A DNA stretch of 64,000 bases from contig NZ_JASISV010000001.1 of the NCBI RefSeq assembly GCF_030063305.1, forward strand, positions 930,001-994,000, written 5' to 3'. Each line of letters opens with the position of its first letter. Position 1 is the stretch's first letter. Source of the stretch: Salinibacterium sp. G-O1. Lineage in GTDB: Bacteria; Actinomycetota; Actinomycetes; Actinomycetales; Microbacteriaceae. A program made the translations under genes and the position numbers. The notes under the pieces are model-generated. The model was given only the letters and a program-made list of their open reading frames with translations, did no database searches and had not been told where the DNA came from. This document shows positions 57,381-64,000 of the stretch, piece after piece.

Positions 57381-58930
57381 AGCTGACCATCTTCTCCAAC
57401 ACGCTGAGGCGTGGCCCCGCGCAGCTCTTCGGGATGGCTCTCGCCCTGCTCGCCGGACTCGGTATGACCGCCGTGCTCGCGGCGGGCCTTGTTGACCTGC
57501 GCTCGTCGACTCCGGATGTTGCCAGAGTCATCATCGTCGTCTTCGGCTCGGCGATCGTGCTGGGTTTCTTCCTGCTGCCCGTCGCCTTTGGTATCGAAGA
57601 CCCGCTCGACCCCCGGCGATTCGCGTTGTTGGGAATCTCCCCAACCCGGTTGGCATTCCGGCTTGCGGTTGCCGCCTGCCTGAGCGTCCCCATCCTCATC
57701 ATGGTCGTGCTCTCCATCGCGCAGGTCGTGACGTGGAGCCGGGCACCGCTTCCCGCGTTTGTCGCAGTAGTCGCTGCCGTGGTGATCGTGCCCACCTGCG
57801 TTCTCGCTGCGAGGGTCGCAACGGCCGCGTCATCAACGTTCCTATCGTCAAGCCGGGCTCGTGACGGCGCAGGAAATGCTGGTGCCGTCATCGCGGTCGT
57901 CGGGGCCACGTCTTTCGCCATCATGGCAACTCTCGACTGGCAGAGCCAGGGTTTGCCGATCATGCGCCGAATCGCCGCAGTGGCTGAATGGACACCGCTC
58001 GGCTCGGCCTGGAGCGCGCCCGGCGATGCCGCGCTCGGTCTGGGGGATCAGGCGGCGCTGAAGCTGCTGCTGTCGGTCGCCTTCCTCATTGTGTTGTGGT
58101 TGGCCTGGCGTGTGCTCGTGGGCTTCATGCTCGCCCGGCCAGACCGAGACGTCAGCGCACGGCGGGGTTACCGCCTCGGCTGGTTTGCGGCGCTTCCGGA
58201 TAACCCTGCCGGAGCGATCGCAGCCAGGAGCCTCACCTACTGGGGCCGCGACTCCCGCTACGGGGTTTCTCTCGCAGTCATCCCGGTTGTGCCGTTGCTG
58301 ATGATTGCGGCACTCATGGTCGGCGGTGTGCCCGGCGAGTTCATCATGTGGGTGCCCGTGCCCGTGATGTGCCTCTTCCTCGGCTGGATGGTGCACAACG
58401 ATGTTGCGCACGACAACTCGGCGTTCTGGGTGCATGTCTCGGCGAATACCCGGGGCCTGGATGACCGTTGGGGCAGAATCGTGCCTGCCCTGCTTCTCGG
58501 GGTTCCCCTGATTGGCATCGGCAGTTTCGTGAGCGTACTGATTTCGGGAGACTCCAGCGGACTCCCTGGACTCATCGGATTGAGCGCATGCCTGCTGTTG
58601 GCTGGTCTCGGGATCTCCAGCGTCATCTCGGCCGCTTTCCCGTACCCGGCCGTCCACCCCGGTGACGGCCCGTTTGCGCAGCCACAGGCGGTTGGCGCTG
58701 CGGGGTCGGTCGTGCAGTCGCTGTCGTTCCTGATGACTATCGCACTGTCAGCGCCCGTCGTGTGGCTGATGGTGTTGTCGCTGTATCAGCCGGATGAAGG
58801 TCTGCAACTCCGGGCGATGGCCGCCGGCATCCTGACCGGTGTGGTGGTGCTCATCGGCGGGCTGTTGTGGGGTGGGTACATCGTGAACAAACGCAGTCCC
58901 GAGCTGCTCGCCTTCACCCTGCGCAACTAG
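57356..58930 (+). CDS. ABC-2 type exporter membrane subunit (524 aa)
   Basis: About 12 hydrophobic segments, beginning LFGMALALLAGLGMTAVLAA and ending IVVLIGGLLWGGYIV-like. FFLLPVAFGIEDPLDPRRFA followed by LLGISPTRLAFRLAV is a cytosolic loop of the kind seen in large ABC-2 export permeases. The GTG start lies 25 nt inside the end of the ATPase gene, so the two are a matched exporter pair. The substrate is unknown. The DUF3039 gene follows with its own promoter. Confidence 0.78.
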   Translation: MVAQFLHLKLTIFSNTLRRGPAQLFGMALALLAGLGMTAVLAAGLVDLRSSTPDVARVIIVVFGSAIVLGFFLLPVAFGIEDPLDPRRFALLGISPTRLAFRLAVAACLSVPILIMVVLSIAQVVTWSRAPLPAFVAVVAAVVIVPTCVLAARVATAASSTFLSSSRARDGAGNAGAVIAVVGATSFAIMATLDWQSQGLPIMRRIAAVAEWTPLGSAWSAPGDAALGLGDQAALKLLLSVAFLIVLWLAWRVLVGFMLARPDRDVSARRGYRLGWFAALPDNPAGAIAARSLTYWGRDSRYGVSLAVIPVVPLLMIAALMVGGVPGEFIMWVPVPVMCLFLGWMVHNDVAHDNSAFWVHVSANTRGLDDRWGRIVPALLLGVPLIGIGSFVSVLISGDSSGLPGLIGLSACLLLAGLGISSVISAAFPYPAVHPGDGPFAQPQAVGAAGSVVQSLSFLMTIALSAPVVWLMVLSLYQPDEGLQLRAMAAGILTGVVVLIGGLLWGGYIVNKRSPELLAFTLRN

Positions 58931-58941
58931 GTCGACGCAAC

Positions 58942-58947
58942 TACAAT
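58942..58947 (+). promoter_or_regulatory. leaderless -10 element of the DUF3039 gene
   Basis: TACAAT, spacer TGACCC, then ATG 58954. The hexamer is close to the TATAAT consensus. Confidence 0.65.
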
Positions 58948-58953
58948 TGACCC

Positions 58954-59235
58954 ATGGTTGATTCGTATCGCATGTCAGATCCAGACGTGGGCGGCGCAGG
59001 CGGCGGCACTGACACTCTCGATCGCGAGCTCGAGGAGCTGATCCAGCAGGAGCAGGTCGAAGAGGGCGACCACGAGCGTTTTTCGCACTACGCCCCGAAG
59101 AACAAGATCATGGAATCCGCACTGTCCGGCAAGCCGGTGCTCGCTCTGTGCGGCAAGCTCTGGGTTCCGGGCCGCGACCCGCAGAAATTCCCGGTGTGCC
59201 CGACGTGCAAAGAGATCTACGAAACCCTGAAGTAG
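58954..59235 (+). CDS. DUF3039 family protein (93 aa)
   Basis: Actinobacterial protein with an acidic, Gly-rich N-terminus and the conserved block ERFSHYAPKNKIMESALSGK, then PVLALCGKLWVPGRDPQKFP, ending VCPTCKEIYETLK. One Cys in LCGK and two in CPTC could form a small zinc site. Function unknown. Its transcript is probably leaderless. It converges on pncB with 4 bp between the stops. Confidence 0.9.
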   Translation: MVDSYRMSDPDVGGAGGGTDTLDRELEELIQQEQVEEGDHERFSHYAPKNKIMESALSGKPVLALCGKLWVPGRDPQKFPVCPTCKEIYETLK

Positions 59236-59239
59236 TCGC

Positions 59240-60535
59240 CTAGCGGTACACCGTCGGGATCACGGGCTCTCCGCGACCAAGACGGAATGCTTCCTCCGGC
59301 AACTCGGCGATCGCCGTCGCGTGGTGTGCGCGGGCGCGCGCCGTCCCTGCGGCCCCGGTGAACGTGTCGTCCGAGACGCCGTTTGTGACCAGGGTGGCGC
59401 TCAGGGTGCGTCCGGTCGCGCTGGCGGCGGGCGGGGCATCCACATAGATCGTTTCGGCGACCGCGGTGCCAGTGCTGTCGACCGTCCTGACGGGGAATTT
59501 GCGGCCACCGACGGTCGCCTTCGCCTCAGACTTCTTGCCGACGCTGACCCAGTCCCCGCCAGAGTCCCGGTGCGCGACGAGCTTGTAGACCATCCCGGAC
59601 GCGGGGTGTCCTGAACCCGTCACGACCGCTGTGCCGACGCCGAATGAGTCGACCGGCGCGGCCCTGAGCGCGGCGATCGTGTACTCGTCGAGGTCGTTCG
59701 TGACGGTGATGCGTGTTGAGGTGGCGCCGAGCGAATCGAGTTGGGCACGCACGGCAGCCACCTGCACGGGGAGGTCTCCGGAGTCGATGCGCACCGCCCC
59801 GAGCGACGTGCCAGCCACCTTCACGGCGAGGTTGACCCCGGCCTCGATGTCGTAGGTGTCGACCAGCAGGGTGGTCGACGGACCGAGCGCATCGACCTGC
59901 GCCTGGAACGCCTCCTCCTCACTGTCGTGCAGCAGCGTGAACGAGTGCGCGGCGGTGCCCATGGTCGGGATTCCCCAGCTCCTGCCCGCCTCGAGATTGC
60001 TCGTTGCACTGAACCCGGCGATGAACGCTGCCCTGGCCGCAGCAACGGCAGAGCTCTCACCGGTGCGTCGTGAGCCCATCTCGGCCAGCGGACGGCCGGA
60101 CGCTGCCGACGTCATCCTCGCCGCGGCCGAGGCAACCGCCGAATCGTAGTTGAGCACACTCAATGCGAGGGTTTCGAGCAGGACGGCTTCGGCAAATGTT
60201 CCGTCGACCACGAGGATGGGGGAGCCGGGGAAGAATAGCTCGCCCTCGCGGTATCCGGTGATATTTCCCGTGAACCTGTAGTCGGCGAGCCAGTCGATGG
60301 TGTCCGGCCGCACGACAGCGTTATCGCGAAGCCAGCCGAGCTCCTCATCGCCGAAACGGAATTCCTCGATCAGCGACAGCAGGCGTCCGGTGCCCGCCAC
60401 CACCCCGTACCGGCGCGAATCGGGAAGCCGCCGGGTGAACACCTCGAAAACGCACTCCCGGTCATGCGTGCCACTGCCGATCGCGGCATCCACCATCGTC
60501 AGCTCGTAGCGATCGGTCAGTAATGCAGTGCTCAT
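59240..60535 (-). CDS. pncB: nicotinate phosphoribosyltransferase
   Basis: Makes nicotinate mononucleotide from nicotinate and PRPP in NAD salvage. 431 residues. STALLTDRYELTMVDAAIGS at the N-terminus, EMGSRRTGESSAVAAARAAF and IPTMGTAAHSFTLLHDSEEE in the barrel and VDTYDIEAGV with AVRIDSGDLPV late are family motifs, including the His expected to be phosphorylated (GTAAHS). TAGGCT lies 6 nt before the ATG. With nadE at 41.9 kb the window holds two NAD-synthesis genes. It is divergent from murI. Confidence 0.92.
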   Translation of the reverse strand: MSTALLTDRYELTMVDAAIGSGTHDRECVFEVFTRRLPDSRRYGVVAGTGRLLSLIEEFRFGDEELGWLRDNAVVRPDTIDWLADYRFTGNITGYREGELFFPGSPILVVDGTFAEAVLLETLALSVLNYDSAVASAAARMTSAASGRPLAEMGSRRTGESSAVAAARAAFIAGFSATSNLEAGRSWGIPTMGTAAHSFTLLHDSEEEAFQAQVDALGPSTTLLVDTYDIEAGVNLAVKVAGTSLGAVRIDSGDLPVQVAAVRAQLDSLGATSTRITVTNDLDEYTIAALRAAPVDSFGVGTAVVTGSGHPASGMVYKLVAHRDSGGDWVSVGKKSEAKATVGGRKFPVRTVDSTGTAVAETIYVDAPPAASATGRTLSATLVTNGVSDDTFTGAAGTARARAHHATAIAELPEEAFRLGRGEPVIPTVYR

Positions 60536-60541
60536 GAGCCG

Positions 60542-60547
60542 AGCCTA
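60542..60547 (-). promoter_or_regulatory. leaderless -10 element of pncB
   Basis: TAGGCT on the minus strand, spacer CGGCTC, then ATG at 60535. Confidence 0.6.
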
Positions 60548-60600
60548 GGTGGCGTGCGCTTGCCGCTCCACTCGACGTGATGGCAACGACGAAGCACTAG

Positions 60601-60606
60601 TAACCT
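60601..60606 (+). promoter_or_regulatory. leaderless -10 element of the murI-rph-rdgB operon
   Basis: TAACCT, spacer CGAAGC, then GTG 60613. Confidence 0.6.
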
Positions 60607-60612
60607 CGAAGC

Positions 60613-61458
60613 GTGAATAACGCGCCGATCGGAGTCTTCGACAGTGGCGTGGGCGGTCTCACCGTGGCGCGGGCCATCATCGACCAGTTGCCGCGCGAAT
60701 CGCTCCTGTACGTGGGCGACACAGTGCACTCCCCGTACGGGCCGAAGCCCATCGCCGAAGTGCGTGGCTACGCCCTCGAGGTCATGGACGATCTTGTCGC
60801 TGACGGCGTGAAACTGCTCGTCATCGCCTGCAACACTGCATCGGCCGCGATGCTACGGGATGCTCGTGAGCGCTTCACAGATGGCTACGGCATCCCGGTG
60901 GTTGAGGTGATCCAGCCGGCGGTGCGAGCAGCCGTCAGGCAGACGCGCAACAAGCGTGTCGGGGTGATCGGAACCGTCGGAACGGTCAAGTCGAAGGCCT
61001 ACGACGACACCTTTGCCGCGGCATCCGGGCTCGAATTGTTCACCCAGGCCTGCCCCCGCTTCGTCGAATTTGTGGAAGCCGGCATCACCAGCGGAGCGGA
61101 ACTGTTCGCCGTCGCCGAGGAATACCTCGCGCCCCTCAAGGCGGCAGACATCGACACCCTGGTGCTCGGCTGCACGCACTATCCGCTGATGTCTGCGGCG
61201 ATCCAGTACGTCATGGGCGACTCGGTCGCGCTGGTGTCGAGCGCCGACGAGACGGCCTACGACGTCTACCGCACGCTCGTCGCGCACGATCTGGAGCGGC
61301 AGTCGATGGATGCCCCCACCTACGCCTTCGAGGCGACCGGCCCCGACAAGGCCGCATTTCTCACACTGGCTTCACGATTCCTCGGCCCCGAGGTCGCCAG
61401 CGTCAACACGTACGACACCGGGGCCATACACATACCGAGAACGGAATATCTGACATGA
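60613..61458 (+). CDS. murI: glutamate racemase
   Basis: Interconverts L- and D-glutamate for peptidoglycan. 281 residues. [11 protein letters not shown] opens the fold, and the two catalytic cysteines are in [10 protein letters not shown] (Cys 73) and LGCTHYPLM (Cys 187). Intermediate motifs are [11 protein letters not shown] and [14 protein letters not shown]. First gene of a three-gene operon with 4-nt overlaps (ATGA) to rph and on to rdgB, an order also seen in mycobacteria. The GTG start is supported by TAACCT at 6 nt. Confidence 0.94.
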   Translation: MNNAPIGVFDSGVGGLTVARAIIDQLPRESLLYVGDTVHSPYGPKPIAEVRGYALEVMDDLVADGVKLLVIACNTASAAMLRDARERFTDGYGIPVVEVIQPAVRAAVRQTRNKRVGVIGTVGTVKSKAYDDTFAAASGLELFTQACPRFVEFVEAGITSGAELFAVAEEYLAPLKAADIDTLVLGCTHYPLMSAAIQYVMGDSVALVSSADETAYDVYRTLVAHDLERQSMDAPTYAFEATGPDKAAFLTLASRFLGPEVASVNTYDTGAIHIPRTEYLT

Positions 61459-62192
61459 CCTTGAGCAAGCCGAGAATCGATGGCCGCGCGGCGAACGAAT
61501 TGCGTGCCGTCACCATCGAACGTGGATGGAGTGACCAGGCCGAAGGATCCGCGCTCATCTCGTTCGGGCGCACGAAGGTGCTGTGCACCGCGTCGTTCAC
61601 CAACGGTGTTCCTCGCTGGCTCAATGGCAAGGGCAAAGGGTGGGTCACCGCCGAATATTCGATGCTGCCGCGCAGCACCAACGACCGCATGGATCGCGAG
61701 TCGGTCAAGGGCAAGATCGGTGGCCGCACGCACGAGATCTCCAGGCTGATCGGTCGCTCGCTTCGTGCCGTGATCGACACCAAGGCGCTCGGGGAGAACA
61801 CCATAGTCATCGACTGCGACGTGTTGCAGGCCGACGGAGGCACCCGCACCGCGGCGATCACCGGAGCGTACGTTGCGCTCGCCGACGCCGTGGAGTGGGG
61901 GCGCTCGAAGGGTTTCATCGGTAAAAACGCGAAAGCGATCATCGACTCGGTCGCCGCGGTCAGCGTCGGCATCATCGACGGTGAGCCGCTGCTCGACCTG
62001 GCGTACACCGAAGACGTCCGCGCCGAGACCGACATGAACGTCGTCGTGACCGGCCGCGGGCTGTTCGTGGAGGTGCAGGGCACCGCCGAGGCTGCCCCCT
62101 TCGACCGACGCGAACTCGACGCGCTGCTCGACCTCGCCCTGGGTGGAGCCACCGACCTGACCGCGCTTCAGGTAGCCACCCTCGCGTCATGA
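61455..62192 (+). CDS. rph: ribonuclease PH
   Basis: Phosphorolytic 3'-5' exoribonuclease that trims tRNA 3' ends; hexameric. 245 residues, normal length. [40 protein letters not shown] and the [19 protein letters not shown] block hold the phosphate-binding and catalytic residues; [20 protein letters not shown] is the second conserved block. ATG overlaps the murI stop. Confidence 0.95.
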   Translation: MTLSKPRIDGRAANELRAVTIERGWSDQAEGSALISFGRTKVLCTASFTNGVPRWLNGKGKGWVTAEYSMLPRSTNDRMDRESVKGKIGGRTHEISRLIGRSLRAVIDTKALGENTIVIDCDVLQADGGTRTAAITGAYVALADAVEWGRSKGFIGKNAKAIIDSVAAVSVGIIDGEPLLDLAYTEDVRAETDMNVVVTGRGLFVEVQGTAEAAPFDRRELDALLDLALGGATDLTALQVATLAS

Positions 62193-62818
62193 AACTCGTG
62201 CTCGCCACCCACAATGCGCACAAGGTAGACGAGCTGCGTCGCATCCTCGGTGATGCGCTCGACGGCATCGAACTGATCGGATATGACGGGCCGGAGCCGG
62301 TGGAAGACGGCGACAGCTTCGAGGCGAACGCGCTCATCAAGGCTCGTGCCGCGTCCGCGTTCACGGGGCTGCCGGCGATCGCGGATGACTCCGGGATCTC
62401 GGTCGATGCGCTCGGCGGGGCTCCTGGCATCCACTCTGCCCGGTATGCGGGCGGGCGGGATGACGCGGCGAACCTCGAGCTGCTGCTCAGCAACCTCGGG
62501 GCCAACACCAACCGCGCCGCCCACTTCACCTGCGCGGCCGCGCTGGTGGTGCCGCCGCCCGTCGGAGCCGTTGGGCCCGACGGACCGCCCTCGGCGGCCG
62601 AGGCCGGGGAATTCGTCGAGCTCGGTATCTGGCCCGGGACCGTCCTGCTTGAACAGATCGGTCCGAACGGTTTCGGGTACGACCCGATCTTCAAGCCCTC
62701 CGGGATGTCGGTCAGTGCGGCCGAGCTGCGCGCGGAGGAGAAGAACGCGGTCAGCCACCGCGCGCTCGCTTTCGCGGCGATCATGCCGACGGTTCGCGCT
62801 CAGCTGCTGGGGGAGTAG
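62189..62818 (+). CDS. rdgB: dITP/XTP pyrophosphatase (Ham1/RdgB)
   Basis: Removes deaminated purine triphosphates (dITP, XTP) from the nucleotide pool. 209 residues. [18 protein letters not shown] is the nucleotide loop, [15 protein letters not shown] and [20 protein letters not shown] hold the metal and purine contacts, and [12 protein letters not shown] with [11 protein letters not shown] closes the family pattern. A 20-residue insertion near [20 protein letters not shown] is Pro-rich and unusual. ATG overlaps the rph stop. Confidence 0.94.
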   Translation: MKLVLATHNAHKVDELRRILGDALDGIELIGYDGPEPVEDGDSFEANALIKARAASAFTGLPAIADDSGISVDALGGAPGIHSARYAGGRDDAANLELLLSNLGANTNRAAHFTCAAALVVPPPVGAVGPDGPPSAAEAGEFVELGIWPGTVLLEQIGPNGFGYDPIFKPSGMSVSAAELRAEEKNAVSHRALAFAAIMPTVRAQLLGE

Positions 62819-62862
62819 CACCGCAGCCCTTCGCTACACGGCCGCCCAATCTTCCGTCTTCT

Positions 62863-62951
62863 CTTCCGAAATGACGGAGTTGAGGCGCGATCTAGGGCCC
62901 GAGTCCCCGAGAGCGCGCGGATTCACGCGCTCGAGTCCGTCATTTCGGAAG
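62863..62951. repeat. long intergenic palindrome (element E)
   Basis: CTTCCGAAATGACGGA (62863-62878) and TCCGTCATTTCGGAAG (62936-62951) are perfect 16-bp complements. Further pairing of GAGGCGCG with CGCGCTCGA occurs inside. Its core CCGAAATGACGGAG aligns with element D at 11 of 14 positions. The right arm reaches the -35 zone of mntH. Confidence 0.85.
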
Positions 62952-62965
62952 CGTCAGCCGAGCGC

Positions 62966-62971
62966 TAAGGT
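62966..62971 (+). promoter_or_regulatory. leaderless -10 element of mntH
   Basis: TAAGGT, spacer TTCGGT, then ATG 62978. Confidence 0.6.
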
Positions 62972-62986
62972 TTCGGTATGCCGAAA
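62971..62986. promoter_or_regulatory. inverted repeat over the mntH start, candidate operator
   Basis: TTTCGG TATG CCGAAA is a perfect 6-bp inverted repeat centred on the start codon and, if the message is leaderless, on the transcription start. CCGAAAT also occurs in the adjacent palindrome arm. A metal-responsive repressor of the DtxR/MntR type is a reasonable but untested candidate. Confidence 0.45.
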
Positions 62987-64000
62987 TCGCCGTCGCTGCT
63001 CGCGGCTCCGCCGAGCCGGGTTCGCGCCACGATGTTCGCGATGGGGCCGGCGTTCGTCGCTGCCATCGCCTACGTCGACCCCGGCAACGTCGCCGCGAAC
63101 CTCACCGCGGGTGCCCGGTACGGCTACCTGCTGCTCTGGGTGCTCGTGCTCGCGAATGGAATCGCCGTGCTCGTGCAGTACCAGTCGGCGAAACTGGGGA
63201 TCGTCACGGGCCAGAGCCTGCCCGAGATCCTCGGCGAAAGGCTGAAGACCGGCCCCAGGCGCGTTTACTGGATCCAGGCCGAGCTCGTCGCCGGGGCGAC
63301 CGACATCGCCGAGGTGCTCGGTGGCGCCATCGCCCTCTACCTGTTGTTCGGGGTTCCCCTGCTTCTGGGCGGGCTCATCGTCGGGCTCGCATCCATGGGC
63401 CTGCTGCTGCTGCAGACCCACCGGAGCCAGCGATCCTTCGAGGCGGTGATCATCACGCTGCTGGGCGTAATCGTGATCGGCTTCATGAGCGGCCTGTTCT
63501 TCAGCGGGATGAACCCGGCCGAAGCGGTTGCCGGCATCGTCCCGCGCTTCGAGGGCACAGACTCCGTACTGCTCGCGACGTCGATGCTCGGCGCGACGGT
63601 CATGCCGCACGTGATCTACCTGCACTCCGCCCTTGCGCGGGACCGGCACGGGGTGACCACCGATCCGGTGCGGATCCGAAGCCTCCTGCGCTCCACCCGG
63701 TGGGATGTGGGCGGCGCGCTCTTCGTTGCGGGAGCGGTCAACATTTCCATGCTCCTGCTGGCGGCGGCAGCGCTCAGGGGTGTCGAGGGCACCGACTCGA
63801 TCGAGGGAGCCCACGCCGCGGTCGTCGCGACCCTTGGACCCGCCATCGGAGTCATCTTCGCGATCGGGTTGTTGGCCAGCGGGCTTGCATCGACCAGCGT
63901 GGGAACCTATGCGGGTTCCTCGATCATGGGTGGCTTGCTGAAGCTGAAGGTCCCTCTGCTGCTGCGCAGGGCCATCACCCTGATTCCCGCGCTGGTAGTT
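62978..64000 (+). CDS. mntH: Nramp-family Mn(II)/Fe(II) transporter MntH, cut by right edge
   Basis: Proton-coupled manganese/iron importer. The 341 residues in the window cover about 9 membrane helices. Helix 1 has the metal-binding motif AIAYVDPGNVAANLTAG (DPGN at 34-37), and helix 6 has the second motif MPHVIYLHSALARDR. ELVAGATDIAEVLGGAIALY is the helix 3 conserved region. Together these are diagnostic for Nramp. The start is fixed by TAAGGT 6 nt upstream. It lies 159 bp downstream of rdgB on the same strand, but the long palindrome and own promoter make it a separate unit. Confidence 0.93.
   Translation, partial: MPKSPSLLAAPPSRVRATMFAMGPAFVAAIAYVDPGNVAANLTAGARYGYLLLWVLVLANGIAVLVQYQSAKLGIVTGQSLPEILGERLKTGPRRVYWIQAELVAGATDIAEVLGGAIALYLLFGVPLLLGGLIVGLASMGLLLLQTHRSQRSFEAVIITLLGVIVIGFMSGLFFSGMNPAEAVAGIVPRFEGTDSVLLATSMLGATVMPHVIYLHSALARDRHGVTTDPVRIRSLLRSTRWDVGGALFVAGAVNISMLLLAAAALRGVEGTDSIEGAHAAVVATLGPAIGVIFAIGLLASGLASTSVGTYAGSSIMGGLLKLKVPLLLRRAITLIPALVV

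Overview
The window is chromosomal DNA of a high-GC actinobacterium, most likely of the family Microbacteriaceae. The grounds are the codon usage, the actinobacterial-type DapD, the actinobacteria-restricted families DUF3117, DUF3107 and DUF3039, an AdnAB helicase-nuclease instead of RecBCD, and gene order that matches, from memory, the Mycobacterium tuberculosis neighbourhoods Rv1201c-Rv1234 and Rv3193c-Rv3211. I see no insertion sequence, prophage, plasmid function or CRISPR array. Both edges cut genes: citrate synthase on the left and an Nramp Mn transporter on the right.

Layout. 0-4.4 kb: end of gltA, a repeat-filled gap, the divergent lysine/diaminopimelate genes dapD and dapE, a PIG-V-like membrane glycosyltransferase and DUF3117. 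4.4-18 kb: O-methyltransferase, tatB, a succinate-semialdehyde-type dehydrogenase, a sugar-type transporter with a PLP decarboxylase, a LysR regulator, a 36-residue membrane peptide, an Mrp/DUF1003/MgtE-like operon, a general stress protein, PepP, an EEP phosphatase and a PHP phosphoesterase. 18-40 kb: DEAD helicase, ferritin-like protein, DUF3107, adnA-adnB, a LysR/MFS pair, an APH-fold kinase, nudC, a short uvrD2, a cyclodehydratase-like protein, a Zn-protease-family protein, a PDZ/S16 protease and a UPF0182 protein, closed by an initiator tRNA. 40-48 kb: LLM oxidoreductase, pentapeptide protein, nadE with a nitrilase, an aminotransferase, a lipoprotein/exported-protein pair and HtrA. 48-55 kb: a surface-glycopolymer locus (two GT2 enzymes, a CDP-alcohol phosphotransferase, a CDP-glycerol-type polymerase, a TagGH-like ABC exporter and a nucleotidyltransferase). 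55-64 kb: an ABC exporter whose ATPase carries a histone-H1-like tail, DUF3039, pncB, the murI-rph-rdgB operon and mntH.

Two genome-scale patterns stand out. First, at least 20 genes that begin a transcription unit have a TANNNT hexamer exactly 6 nt before the start codon, and four more have it at 7 nt. This is the signature of leaderless mRNAs, and it was used here to correct several starts (tatB, DUF3107, PHP, MFS, lipoprotein). Second, long gene-free hairpins of about 40-110 nt recur in intergenic gaps at 0.6-0.9, 18.2, 40.1, 44.8, 55.4 and 62.9 kb. Several share a GGCAAATTGCGG or CCNAAATGANGGAG core, and they look like a dispersed family of palindromic elements.

Everything is read by eye. 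Family names rest on recognised motifs, not on searches, and start sites are inferred from Shine-Dalgarno or leaderless -10 evidence where stated.
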